DNA of 64,000 bases from Schistosoma mansoni (GCF_000237925.1 NC_031496.1:3886650-3950649), one strand, 5' to 3'; counted from the first letter of the stretch, positions 11,270-22,330 are shown. A program made the numbers and translations. The notes: generated by a model not told the origin, from the sequence alone.

Positions 11270-11579
11270 AATTCATAAAACAAGAGTGGGGACAATCGAA
11301 TGTATTACAGATGTATAGCAAATTACAAATTATCTTACTAAGATCTGATAACCATACAGTAAACAGTTAGTTTACAAACTATCAATCAATTATCTTAATC
11401 TTGACTGCTCCTTCTGCAAATATAAGTCCATCGTCTCTGATTATTATTGTTCATGCATTTTCATACTGATTGCTTTTCATTTTCTGTTAGTTCCTTATCG
11501 ATCTTCTGCCAAAATACATTCTATGTCTGACCATCACCATATACTACTTATATGGATATAATAAGTAGACCACACCACA
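11270..11579 (-). mobile_element. LTR family D, nearly complete
   Basis: Closely matches 6159-6460, ending in GACCACACCACA. Its other end lies at or just after the stop codon of the two-membrane-segment gene, so the 3' untranslated region of that gene is likely LTR-derived. Confidence 0.65.
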
Positions 11580-11639
11580 TATTGAATGAATTTATCTTAT
11601 TCAACATTTAATCTTTATAAAATTCATTTAAATGTGGTT

Positions 11640-11910
11640 TTATAATCAACAATCATTAACTGTAAAAAACATTATTGTAACTATGTCGATTTAGTTTCTT
11701 GTAAATGTGTTAGTATGTTTACATACTTTTGTGTTATCAACCCCCCCCCTTATCTATCATCATGTATATTGGTAACTAATATATTTTGTAATATGATTAA
11801 ATGTAATTAGATATACGATTTAATCCTCTATTATTCAATACTGACATACTTCAATGATTTCAATATATCCACCGCTCTTTTACTCAAATAAATTTGGAAC
11901 AAGTAGGATA
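11640..11910. other. No gene seen
   Basis: AT-rich sequence with a C9 run near 11742. Nothing recognisable. Confidence 0.5.
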
Positions 11911-11914
11911 CTAT

Positions 11915-12100
11915 ATAAGATGGTGGTTGGAGGTGGCCAACAGGAAACCCTGGACCCCGTGTTCCGTGCTACTTGGCACTTGTCAGCAATGTGTACCTGT
12001 AACCTTGAAGGAACTGGTACTCCCTGACAGATTCGATCCTGTGTTACCCAGCTTCACATTCAGAGACGTTACTACTGAGCTATCCGGTACTTTATATATT
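11915..12100 (-). mobile_element. Old tRNA-headed SINE with degenerate hammerhead
   Basis: On the - strand from about 12095: A-box-like TAGCTCAGTAGTAACG, then B-box-like GGATCGAATCTG, then GCTGACAAG-GTGC loop GCAC-GGAAC, which resembles a hammerhead core with substitutions at invariant bases. It differs from SINE-B and from typical Smα copies, so it may be a third or ancestral subfamily. The ribozyme is unlikely to be active. Confidence 0.5.
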
Positions 12101-12242
12101 TTCTTGATTATCCCAATTGTAAAGATCGTTTCTGAGTCAAAATATTATGTTTTTTCATGAATGCAAACAGTTGGATTAAAATGATCAACTATGCATATAA
12201 AGTATCTGTTTTCAGGAAGTAAATATATATAGTATTTACAAG

Positions 12243-12372
12243 ACCAATTGTCACGAGGCTAGATCGTGGATCCGCACTGCTGAGGAGTCCCACAATAGGA
12301 CGAAATGGCCGTCCAGTGCTTCCAGGTTTTCCTTGGTCGTCTAGCTTCAATTGACTCATGCTTTCAACTATG
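12243..12372 (+). mobile_element. SINE-B, 3' part
   Basis: Ribozyme plus tail on the + strand, truncated just before the ribozyme. Ends in the CAATTGACTCATG tail block. Confidence 0.75.
12274..12320 (+). ncRNA. SINE-B hammerhead ribozyme
   Basis: GCACTG-CTGAGGA-GTCC/GGAC-GAAA-(stem III with a U-G pair)-GTC-CAGTGC. Helix I is perfect over six base pairs and all invariant bases are present. Confidence 0.75.
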
Positions 12373-12529
12373 AAAATAACAAGGAATTGTTTTCATCTTC
12401 TTCAAATATTGTACAGGCATTATTTACATATATATTCTTAACAGAAACTGGTGACCAAACACCCCTAAATTATTTTCGAAAGTCTTTTCATCGCAATTTC
12501 TTTTTTTTATCTGTCTTGATTCTATATGA

Positions 12530-12835
12530 CTCAATGTTGATAAGTCTTGCTGATTGAATGCTATACTCGGGTCCTCAGCTAGTCTTGTAACCCTCAAGCT
12601 AAATCTACACAGCAACTTGAACACGAGAGAAAAGACACAAAATATGCGGGAAGCACTTTACTCCAAAGGTTCATTTATGTACAGGAAATATAGGGTTTTC
12701 ATAGTATTTTAGAAGTCCTTGGATTTTCCTGACAAATTCTGGAATGCTACTTAACATAGTAGCAGCGTTAGTAATCAACTAATCAGAAACTCTACATGTG
12801 ACTTCTCCCTTTCGTGATGTTTCTGGCACACCTTC
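12530..12835 (-). repeat. Repeat shared with 16.6-16.9 kb (likely LTR, family E)
   Basis: The reverse complement matches 16600-16885: both contain the GTCACATGT, CTACTATGTT and CATAAATGAACC blocks. LTR identity is inferred from the terminal-type sequences; no target duplication is visible. Confidence 0.5.
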
Positions 12836-13002
12836 TACTGAACGGTGATAGGATAAAATGTTTATTAATGTTTCCTGAGTCTTTCTTGTCTATTGTGAGC
12901 AATTTTCTGGATCACCTTAATAAATGTCATACAATGAAATCACCATATGATTTTCCTTGGTTTATATTCATTTTATATGTATTTGCTATTTACTTTTATG
13001 GA

Positions 13003-13155
13003 GTTGAAATCATGAATCAATTGAAGCTAGACCACCATGGAAAACTTGGAAGCACTAGACGGCCGTTTCGTCCTACTATGGGACTCCTCAGCAGTGCGCG
13101 TCCAAGATCCCGCCTCACGAGATTCGTGCGAGGGCACTTAACCGATAGACCACCT
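13003..13155 (-). mobile_element. SINE-B, 3' part
   Basis: Tail, ribozyme and the start of the head on the - strand, with the family hallmark ACTCATGATTTCAAC tail next to 13003. Confidence 0.75.
13052..13097 (-). ncRNA. SINE-B hammerhead ribozyme
   Basis: GCACTG-CTGAGGA-GTCC/GGAC-GAAA-CGGCCG-TC-TAGTGC. Helix I holds one G-U pair. The core is intact. Confidence 0.75.
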
Positions 13156-13402
13156 CTTATATTTTGTATTTGATTAGGACAGTTCATTCTGTTGTTTTAT
13201 AAAACAGTATATCTAGTATTTGTACTTTCAACCTGAGTTCACTCATTTGATCCATTACCGAATATAAAAAAGCTACTGGCTGCCAAAATATAAGTAAAGT
13301 GAAGTAGTAAATAAACAATCATTTCATGTGTATAATTTGTCTTCTGTATGTTTATTAATGATTGTCACTTTCTTATCACAAACATTTTATGGATATTTCA
13401 AT

Positions 13403-13635
13403 GAAAAAGACCACCATAGAAAAACTAGAAGCACTGAAGGGTCATTTCGTCCTAGTATGTGAATCCTCAGCAAAGTGCGCGAAACCGAAAGCCCTGGGTT
13501 CAAATCCCATGTGTAAGATCGTGGATGTATACTGTTGAGGATTCTCAAACTAGAACAGAACGATCGTTCAGTGCTTCTAATTTTTCCATGGTGATCTAGC
13601 TCTAATCACCTCCTGAATTCAACTATTATATATAA
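13403..13635. mobile_element. SINE-B head-to-head pair, decayed
   Basis: The left arm (about 13403-13480) is - strand tail and ribozyme; the right arm (about 13480-13635) is + strand head (GGGTTCAAATCCCAT), ribozyme and tail. Both ribozymes carry core or stem substitutions. Confidence 0.65.
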
Positions 13636-13950
13636 TACTAATCATTTACTTCTAGGTTATTATTCATAGAAACTTATAAGGGTTAAAGAAAATCTATGAA
13701 CGTTTTACATTAATTTCTGGGTTGGGTGTGTCTTCATTTACGGTGATCAATTTTTTTTATTTACTTAGTTGACTATACATCAACTCATGTAACTATGACA
13801 ACGTAATAAACTATAATGCAAATCAATAATATCATCTGTCTATAAGCATAATAATTAGTCATAATTAGGGTAATAAGCATGAAATTTTTTGTATTTTTTT
13901 AAGTTCCTAATTTGAAACAGTCTAAAAATTGTTTCCCTTAACAACTAAAT
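13636..13950. other. No gene seen
   Basis: AT-rich sequence without recognisable features. Confidence 0.5.
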
Positions 13951-13952
13951 AC

Positions 13953-14275
13953 TCAGTAGCTAAGTGAATAACATGATGGCTTTCGAAGAAAACAGTACAG
14001 GATTCGAGTCCTGATTGGAGTGAACATCAACTCTGAGATGCAGGTACATTCAGCTGATGAGTCCCAAATAGGACGAAATGCGCGTCCTGGATTCCACTGC
14101 TAGCCACTATTCATCTTTGCTTATAATACTTGTGAATTAAGGCTATATGGACGCAACACGCACAGTATGTATATATGCCAATAATAGACTGATCAATTGC
14201 AGTCCTAAACATGAATGGGAAGATTCAAAACAAACAATACACTCAGTAGCTGGGTGGATAACGTGATGGCGCTTG
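13953..14275 (+). mobile_element. Smα-type SINE with the start of a second tandem unit
   Basis: The full unit has an A-box-like CTCAGTAGCTAAGTGAATAA, a B-box-like GGATTCGAGTCC, the ATCAACTCTGAGATGCAGG link, a hammerhead and a tail ending AAACAAACAATAC at about 14239. The head sequence (CTCAGTAGCTGGGTGGATAACG) then begins again at about 14241 and breaks off within 35 bp. Confidence 0.85.
14047..14094 (+). ncRNA. Smα hammerhead ribozyme
   Basis: CTGATGA, stem II GTCC/GGAC with CAAATA loop, GAAA, three-base-pair stem III (with a U-G pair), GTC, and helix I TTCAG/CTGGA. It matches the established Smα form, with no extra bases after the cleavage site. Confidence 0.85.
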
Positions 14276-14299
14276 ATTTTAACCATAAAAATAATGTCA

Positions 14300-15990
14300 T
14301 TTCTTAAATTATGTCCGACCATGGAAGGAATAGGGGGTTACAAAATTCTTCTGTACATATAAATTGGGGTGGAATGTACGAATTCCTATGGCTTCAGCTA
14401 TATGAAGGAGACTGGAACTAACTCCGTTGGAAAATGATGGAGTTATACATAGATCACTCGAACTGATTTCGATTTATCTATATTATGACCACTATCAATT
14501 AGATGCGCCAAGATAGAACTGCGTATTGTTTTTATCTGGCCCATCTCAAACCATGCTGGTAGATGTTCATTCATTCGTTGGTTAAATTGCCTAGTAGTAC
14601 GCTCGATATAGCTATCTCCACAGGAGCAGCTGAACTTGTAAATGTACATAGAGGAGGCCAACTCGGGTAACTTTTCCTCCGTTTGGGTAGACATCGCTGG
14701 TCGACTCGAGAAAGTCAACGCCAGATTGGCCGCGTAGAATGTCCTGCTAATTACTTTCGTTAACCTATCCTTCAGAGTATCACTAGCCACATCCCTGTTG
14801 AATTTTAGTTTCATGTATAAAGGTTTCTTTCGAACAGTTGAAATCTCAAACTTCTTTCTTGTACCATACATGTACTTCTTAATGAATGCCCTAGGGTAGC
14901 CGATCTCTGTCAGTGAGTTATTGATAAATTCCAGCTCCTGACTTAAAGTATCTAGTGAACAGATCTTTTTTGCTCTACTAGTGAGGCATCTGACCAAATT
15001 TCTCTTATATCGAATAGGTGTAAAGCTATAGAAGTGAGTATATTGGCAGGCAGAGGGACTTTTTCTATATACACTTCTACTTAACGAGCCATCACTTCTC
15101 ATGCTTAGTGTGACGTCAAGGAAATTCAACGTTTTATCACACTCACCTTCACCAGTGAAATCAACCGCTGAATGTACACTGTTGAACTGTTCTAGGAGTT
15201 TATTCTTACTGGTGTTCTGATCGACGACAATGAATGTGTCGTCGATGTAGCGGCAGTATAGATCAAGCTTCTTAATAGCTTCATAAAGTGGTCCATTTTC
15301 TAGCTTTGCTAGGAAGAGATCAGCTAGAATGGGGTCTAGAAGTGAGCCATTGGCCATCCCGTCTATTTGTCTATAATAAGTATTGTTGAAGACAAAATAG
15401 ACACTCATCATACATCTTAAGAGCAGTTCCTTCAGACAAGCCAATGTTAATTTGTTTTTCTGATATTTGCTTGCATATAAACTCAATAGTCTCGATACGT
15501 GGTACGTTGGTAAACAAAGATACTACATCCAGTGAGAACATATTATTCATGCTAACATTCATATTTTCCACTTTGGAAGTGAAATCGAAAACATCTTTTA
15601 CACTCATTCTAACAACCGATTTGTGCAGAGGCTCTAAGATTCGCACTAGCCACTTTGCAATTTTTTGGTAAGGAGAATTGTACATATCTAGAACTGGGCG
15701 CAGAGGAGAACCTGGTTTATGAACTTTAGGCAAACCGTACAGTCGTGGTGTATAAGATCCAGTAGATTTAATGAAATTATGAATCTCTGACGTAATTGTT
15801 CCCTTTTTCTTTAGATTCTTTAGAGAATTTACCAATTGCTTTTCTACTTTTTTATTAACGTCATAATTACTGGTAAGTTTTTGGAATTCGCTAGGATCAT
15901 TATTGACTAAAATTGCCTTGATTGGTCTAACATTTTCGTATAAATATTCATGTATATGAGAGTAAAGCCTGATGACGATCTAATTGAAAA
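14300..15990 (-). mobile_element. Penelope-like element (RT and GIY-YIG)
   Basis: Decayed - strand element. From its 5' side it carries the Penelope-like RT signature 'LYGLPKVHKPGSPLRPVLD', then 'MFSLDVVSLFTNVP', the catalytic 'YCRYIDDTFIVV', 'LNFLDVTLSM', 'YKRNLVRCL', and then the GIY-YIG endonuclease block 'MYIYKFSCSCGDSYIERTT' with 'FNQRMNEH'. RT and a C-terminal GIY-YIG nuclease on one protein define canonical Penelope-like elements. The N-terminal part of a full ORF is missing, so the copy is 5' truncated near 15990, and the reading frame is disturbed at least once. A degenerate hammerhead lies just beyond its 5' side (16040-16102), and Smα sequence adjoins the 3' side. Confidence 0.85.
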
Positions 15991-16039
15991 CAATTGTTCG
16001 CCTACATGCGTTATTGTAATTTTCACAAAGGGAGTCTAG

Positions 16040-16102
16040 ATATTAAGCGTTTCGTCCTATTGTGGGACTCCTTAGCAGTACACATCCAGGATCCCGCCAT
16101 GT
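16040..16102 (-). mobile_element. Hammerhead-SINE scrap at the 5' edge of the Penelope-like element
   Basis: On the - strand: TACTG-CTAAGGA-GTCC/GGAC-GAAAC. One invariant core base (G5) is replaced by A and the cleavage side is lost, so it is inactive. It could be SINE-B or the hammerhead that Penelope-like elements carry in their terminal repeats. Confidence 0.5.
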
Positions 16103-16454
16103 CAGTTTACCAGATATGGGTTCGCGTAATGATGCAAATAATTTTGATGAAATTTCGTATAAAGATGAGAAAAATAAGTCGGCTGAATCAGATTGTGATC
16201 AAAAATCTAATGCAATTTTATTAGATGCCGATTCCCCTAGTTATCTAATATCCTCTAATGAAAATTTTATTGAATTTGATGGAAATGTTTCAGAAAATCC
16301 AAATTCTGATGACCTGAAATCAAATGTCGTTCATTATCATTTAATCGTCCCCAGTGGATTCTCTATTCAATGTGAGAAATATGTTCTAAATAAAGTCATA
16401 TTAATTGTAATTTGGAGATATGAAGATCCAACATTGTTTCGTGGGGGAGGATAA
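16090..16454 (+). CDS. Unassigned possible exon
   Basis: An open frame of about 120 codons has a clearly protein-like composition: an acidic, Ser/Asn/Asp-rich stretch and then 'VVHYHLIVPSGFSIQCEK'. A possible acceptor (CATGTCAG) stands at about 16102 and possible donors (GTGAGA, GTATGT-like) follow QCEK near 16372. No companion exon is found in the window. It could be an exon of an unrecognised gene, or a gene fragment carried here with the mobile elements around it. Confidence 0.35.
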
Positions 16455-16599
16455 AGTCGGCAAATGCAGTCTGGATACCTACCCCGAATCTTCAGAAAAA
16501 AAAAGGGAGGTGTTGGGATGACGCTGCAATTTTCTCTCAAGCGACATGACAAGCTCGTGAGTCATCAAGGTGCATTTCAACCAATCAGTGATTAATTAG

Positions 16600-16885
16600 A
16601 AGTTATACGAAGTTATGTTACTAAAATAACGAGAATGAAAAAGTCACATGTGGAGATCCTGATTGGCTGATTAACACACTGCTACTATGTTTAGCAGTAT
16701 TCTAGAATTTTCGGTGAAACTCAAGGACTCTTAAATTACTATAAAATCCCTGAATTTTCTGTACATAAATGAACCCTGTAGTAAAGTGCTTCCCTCACAT
16801 TTTGTGCCTTTTCTCTGGTCTTCAAGTCGCGGAGTAGTTCTAGCTTGGGTGTTACGGAACTAGCTTAGAGAAGCGAATATAGCGT
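16600..16885 (+). repeat. Repeat shared with 12.5-12.8 kb (likely LTR, family E)
   Basis: Forward-orientation partner of 12530-12835, beginning near TGTTACTAAAATAACG. No internal coding region adjoins it. Confidence 0.5.
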
Positions 16886-17299
16886 TCTAACCGTCCCTGA
16901 AACAAGTCACATTTAAAACATACAAAATTCTCCACCAAATTAACTAACATTTTTGTTTATTTACTAAACAATGTTTCAGTCTTCAAGCAGAAGTAAAACT
17001 GAAATGATCATGTCAACTGAGAACTTATAATGGAATTATCATCATTAATGAACGTCATCAATCATTGAAACAAGTATTGAGGATTCTACAGAAGAACATG
17101 GGGATTTTACGTTTAGATTATTTACAGATAGTAAGGATATCAAGGCCTGGACGTTTATCTATGTAACTTAATATGGTATAACATCATTATAGAAGTTGGT
17201 TACAATTTGGCAGAATTTATTAAGCTCTAAGAAACCAGTACACTTTATAGTATTTAGCAATGAAAAATCGTCATGTATTTGAGAATGTCAAACGACAGG
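16886..17299. other. No gene seen
   Basis: AT-rich sequence without recognisable features. Confidence 0.5.
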
Positions 17300-17830
17300 T
17301 TACTAATAACCAGCCAATCAACTAGTTTCAGAGTTGTAAACAAGTTTTTCATATTTCCTCTTCTTCAACTCTTTCTGATGTAGTTGTTAGGTCTTCCACA
17401 TATTTCAGCCCCAATGTTTTTCTTCACTTGTTTGTTTTGGATTGTCTTTTGGGTTTCTCAGCTTTTATTCGGTAGTTGCTGACCACTTTCCTCTGGTTTT
17501 CCCTTTTTTCTGCCTTGCCTAAGCTTTTTAGAAAGACCCACTCTTTATACTGCTGCTTGTTTGAGCACATCTCCTGGCGCATCGAAATTATTGCTTCTTT
17601 AATCCCTATCCAGTTACTCTGGATATTCGTTTCTTCTTCGATATGATCTTGTTGAGCTTAGAACTTGTTGGTGGAAGCTATCGGGGACTATCTGAGCCTG
17701 TTAACATTTCGAAGGAAATCTGTATTAAACTATTGAAGTGTTGTTTGTTTTAATGCCCCAATTCCGCATTGGTTTCAGTTTTGTCTTGACCATCATCAGG
17801 TGATGGTCTCGAGCTATATTGACTCTTCTC
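17300..17830 (-). mobile_element. SR2-like RTE LINE, internal fragment
   Basis: The - strand gives, in several frames, pieces resembling the linker between endonuclease and RT of SR2-type RTE LINEs: a 'RPSPDDGQDKTETNAELG' block, a 'W-GIKEA'-like block and a Lys-rich 'ETQKTIQNKQ' block. It is heavily decayed. Confidence 0.5.
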
Positions 17831-19316
17831 TTCATTCTTACATCTTCCATGGACCTTCAAAAATCATTGCCTATTCACATGTGATTAATCTGGCGTTTGC
17901 CCTTCATTGGAACAGTTGTATTTGCTTACGACACACAATTGTGACCTCTAAATAAGATGCTAGTTGTCAAGAGCAGCATTCAGTAGGAATGGATTTCTAC
18001 AGGAGGACTACTCTAATCTTAATAGCAGAGGAATCAGGTAATTTACCATCTAGAACTACGAAAATAAGTAGACTGTACCAGACACCTGCATCTAGTAGGA
18101 TTTATGTACAGGGTCCTTTTAGTTTGACAAAGAGAACGATCAAATGCCCTTAAAAATGTAAGAATCATGTAAGTACTTCGTTGATAGGTTTGTATAAAAA
18201 GCATATCCCACCATTTCAGTGTCTAGATGGTTCTAGTTGAAGGATGTCTAGGTTCAGATGAAGGAAAAGTTGTGAGGTTACTGTCAAGTTTATTTTGAAG
18301 ATTCAGATTTCATTTCTCGTCTGTTCAGCTTATTATGGTTTACCATTGAACTACTTAATAATATTCAGTAGTTAATGTTTTGTTCAATCATGTTTACGGC
18401 ATGTACATGATGACTATATTTCCTTTCCATGAAGAACTGGGTACACAATTACGGCGATGGTGATTATATCATCCAATCGAATGAATAGTTTTAAAAATAT
18501 GTTACTGGTTGTCATTGTTAGAAGAACTATACAAAATTTTCTCCAATACTCATCTTTCAAAACTATGGGCGCAAATAATTTACCTAGCACTAGCTGTGTG
18601 CTTTCAAATTTCACGGATACCGTAAACGCTATCTTTATTATTGTGCAGCTAGTATCGTTTCGATCTCTTGAAGCGTTAAGATACGCCATGAGGGAATATA
18701 AAAAAGTAATTTACTGTTTCTACGATTAGCGATTCTCACTTTTAAAAGAATAAGATAACGTACATTAAGCTCATGTGTTGGAGAAATAGTTAGAGACCAA
18801 GCAAGCGATATAACGATTCGATCAATCTTATAATATTATTTCATGAAGGGCTGTCATAAGGCTACTATACAGTTATTCACGCACTAAAATCCTTAAAGCG
18901 ATTCTTTAAGCTGAAACACTAGTCTATGGATGAAGAGGCTGAGAGATGTGGAATTCGAGACTGCTCAACCATTACTTGTTTTAGGGACGATGATGTTCAA
19001 TGTTGTAAGCTTTGTATACTAGACTTACATCAATCTTCAGAACTTGAGTACAACAAAATCAAGTTGGTTCACAATTGATACGAACAGGTTCCAAAAATAA
19101 TTTGCGTTCAGTTAGATGCCGATATATAAGGATTTACAGAGAAAATAAAACAAAACTGTCACGACACAATAATATTTTATAGTTGTTATTTATACCGATT
19201 AATAGTCGGCTTCTGAATAAATCTAACTGAGTAACACTTGCCATTGATGAATCAATGACTTACTGCAAAAACACAATATATATAGATGTTGTAAGATCGA
19301 AATTCTACAGACAACT
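17831..19316. other. No gene seen
   Basis: Open frames occur on both strands at 18414-18729, overlapping each other. Neither has a recognisable domain or convincing splice signals. No repeat found elsewhere in the window maps here. Confidence 0.45.
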
Positions 19317-19804
19317 GTGATGTGGGTTACTTTGTCGTATCAGTTTACATGTTAAGCTCATATACTTTATTCTAGCTTCTGGCCAAGCCAATTCGCTTGT
19401 CCATTATGTTTTCACCTTGTCAATTATTCACTTGTAACGCTGACCATTTTTATATGAGCATATGTGTATGTACCCTTCTTATTCTACTTATCGCATGTCT
19501 GTCATTTATTCTTGTCTGACTATAAATATTGATTAACGCTTGCTAAAAGTGAGTTGGCTTCCCCGCCATCTCCAATGCGCATTATATTCGCTTCGCTCTC
19601 TCGAGTTGGCTTATCGGCCATCTCCAATGCGTGTCATCTTTACTTCGCTCGCTGATATTTACTCATGTGCTCATAACTTTCTGGCCTGCATTATTTGACA
19701 ATCAACTGTAGCTGTCGCTTCTCTTTGCCTTCTGATTTTTGCACCGTTAAGACTTGCATTATAACGGTTATCGAGGTGAACTATTAACGAAGCATGGCAC
19801 TACA
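19317..19804 (+). mobile_element. LTR family C followed by a primer-binding-like leader
   Basis: Runs from TGTGATGTGGG to GCACTACA, with a CTATAAATA box near 19520. It is followed directly by TAACTGGCGATCGCGAC, which looks like a Gypsy primer-binding site and leader. The element's internal region ends within about 70 bp. It is an old fossil; a reverse copy is at 6.85-7.18 kb. Confidence 0.6.
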
Positions 19805-19871
19805 TAACTGGCGATCGCGACTTACGAACGCGAAGCAAAATTGGTAACTTCAACGTACGAACTCACAACAA

Positions 19872-20157
19872 CTTATATCCACATAAGTAGCATACGACGA
19901 AGGTTAGGCATAGAATGTATTTTGGCAGAAGATCGATAACGAAAGAACAGGAACGAAGAGCAATCGCTATGAAAGTGCATGTACAATGAAGTCAGAGAAG
20001 ATGGACTGATATTTACAAAAAAAACGGTCAAGATTGAGTCAATTGATTGTTATTTTGCAACTGTTTACTGTATGGTTATCAGATTTTAGTGAGATAGTCT
20101 GTAATTTGCACTTAAATACATTTAATTGTCCCCATTCGTGTTCTTATTCACTACACA
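19872..20157 (+). mobile_element. LTR family D, partial
   Basis: Same family as 6159-6460 but in the opposite orientation, starting inside the ACTTATATCCACATAAGTAG block and ending near CACTACACAACA. It abuts the leader of the family C element. Confidence 0.6.
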
Positions 20158-20377
20158 ACAAATAATAGTAATTTTCTGATTTACACCTCTGTATCTTCTT
20201 AACATATTTTCCTTGTTAATTGATTCTACAGTTGGAATTCATACTCGGTACCAACTAAAAACCCGTTATCCTCATTGACAATATATTGTAACAATATTAT
20301 CTTCAAATTTTAACCTTCAATTATGCTAAAGTTCAATCAGAAACTAACAGAATATGGGATGCTCCGAAATAATTGAT

Positions 20378-21508
20378 TATTTTATTTATTTATTTAAAGA
20401 CATAAATATTGGTACATAGGGGCACAAGATATATGTATGCGCCGCACAAATCTCATTTGATTCGTGTGAGGGCTATGATACTACCTACGTGCCCAAACCG
20501 AAACAGGTGGTTTTCTTGGAGGGCCACACACTGAGCCTTTGACCTAAAGGTGTTGTCTTGACCACGCCGTCGCCAATTGTTATGTCTTGATCAAGGTTGT
20601 AGCCAATTGTTATGACTTGATCAAGGTCGTCGCTAATTTGTTATGACCTTACAAATTAAACAAGGACGTAACTCGCGTGAATTATCCGCCAATAGAATAC
20701 GACTTCTCTGACCTTAACACTGTGACAATCAAGGACGTCCAATCAGTATGAGTAATTTCGCGTCCTTATTGGTCTTTAATCCGCCTGGCCCGTCCACTTG
20801 AGTCCAGAACACTAATAGCAGCTTCTGCTATGCGAATTATTTATTTCAAGCATACTCTGTTTATATACCAGACAGGCAGACCACATCACCCCATAAAATA
20901 GAAAATAATATTTGTACAAAATCAAGCCAAATGTGGCTGTAAGCGTGGGAGACAATCAAGAAACTGAGTACAATTTAGGAACAGTAAATCGTATAATAAT
21001 AATCTATAGATCAAAATGAAGCTTATAATAAGATGAATATAGATATACACAATCTAGTTACTTAATAGTTATACAAAAGGAATATACATAGAATAATAGT
21101 CCAATAATAGGTCCTGGGAGTTACCCGTACTTATGTCTTCGCTAGTATATAACAAAAGGTCTGATCCGCAAGACAGTAGAACATCGTAAGGAGATGCAGT
21201 CACATGGTAACCGATGACTAATGATTGATTCATACACCATTTGTTCCCTCAGGATTCTGGAGACCATGTGCACCATTGGTTTGGAATCAGGGTTTTCAAA
21301 CTCTCCGAGGTGGACTTTCCGTGTCCACCAACCCGGTTAAAGCGCCGGACATTCGCTTTTCGTCCTCACAATTTCGTAAACAGTAATGCCACGAAAAGGT
21401 AGTGAGTAGGACTTCCCTGTCAGTGGCTTTATATGCGTGGCCGTTTGAGAGTATTTTGAGAGGGAGAGCAGACTCTCCCCACTCTCGGCCGTACCAGGGC
21501 ATTTGGGG
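20378..21508 (-). mobile_element. R600 retroposon split by a solo LTR
   Basis: The R600 3' half is 20378-20550 and the 5' half is 21155-21508; together they make one copy of about 530 bp. The LTR between them has duplicated AAAGG of the R600 sequence. Confidence 0.85.
20551..21154 (-). mobile_element. Solo LTR (family A subtype) inside R600
   Basis: 604 bp with TG...CA ends (TGTTGTCTTG to TATATAACA), flanked by perfect AAAGG on both sides. It is longer than the family A copies at 0.2 and 10.4 kb because its left end holds about three tandem units of roughly 31 bp (20554-20650), each with a CTTGATCAAGG-type block. No internal region is left. Confidence 0.85.
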
Positions 21509-21669
21509 GCGAGTTAATTGGTCACCGCACAAAAAACCCAAATCAGTCGAAGTATAGCAAGTAGTTTAAAACAGGAACCCTGTTCAGTTAAGATACGGCT
21601 ATTCAGAAATCTGAGTCAAATAATTAGACTAGGATTGGAAGAGATAATTATAAGATTTTTTCGTTGATT

Positions 21670-22020
21670 TTAAGGACTGAAATCGATCAGTCTATTTTGG
21701 GACATGTGCATCCTGTAAGGATTGTCTCAATAATACTATTAAATGATAAACATTTTTAGGAATACATGGATGGTGTCTAACAGTGAAATCTAGGATACAC
21801 GTCTAGTTCCATCTAGGACTTGTCAGCTGGATGTACTTGCACAACATAGCTGATGTCCACTCCAGGATTCTCACCCAACACCATACATTTCAAACGCCAT
21901 CACGTTATCCACTGAACTACTGAGTCTAAACAGTCACCGGTTAGTGGGATTCGGTAAGTTTTAATTTATACATAATCATTGTTTGAATCTTCCTTTTGAT
22001 GTTTAGGAGTGTAACTGATG
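21670..22020 (-). mobile_element. Smα-type SINE, decayed, with a second unit's tail
   Basis: On the - strand: tRNA-like head (about 21930-21870), link, degenerate hammerhead (CTGACAAG; GAAA lost) and tail (about 21720-21670). A further tail segment at about 21980-22020 lies upstream of the head in tandem order. The ribozyme is probably dead. Confidence 0.65.
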
Positions 22021-22227
22021 ACATCCAAGTGGAACCTAATCTGACTGACGATATTTTGAAATATCATTAACATTTATTCTGGTCTAATAGTCCACTGTTC
22101 AGTTTATATGATCCTTTTATTTAAAAATCATCACGTTAATGAGTAAGTGATAAATCACTACGTGTTGAATATCATTCAATTTGTGGATAATTTTCTTTTC
22201 GGTATAATTTTGTTTTCCAAAACGAAC

Positions 22228-22330
22228 AACTCAAATTTGTATGGTTGTCAGATTGTAGTGAGATAGTCTGTAATTTTGTACTCCAATACATTCGATAGTC
22301 CTCACTCGTCTTCTTGTGCACTACAATTAT
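22228..22330 (+). mobile_element. LTR family D, fragment
   Basis: Matches about 100 bp of family D (TGAGATAGTCTGTAATTT block through CACTACA). It is a fossil scrap. Confidence 0.55.

Noticed and set aside
18414-18729. Overlapping 90-codon open frames on both strands
   Set aside because: No domain, no convincing splice sites, and mutual overlap; likely chance in AT-rich DNA.
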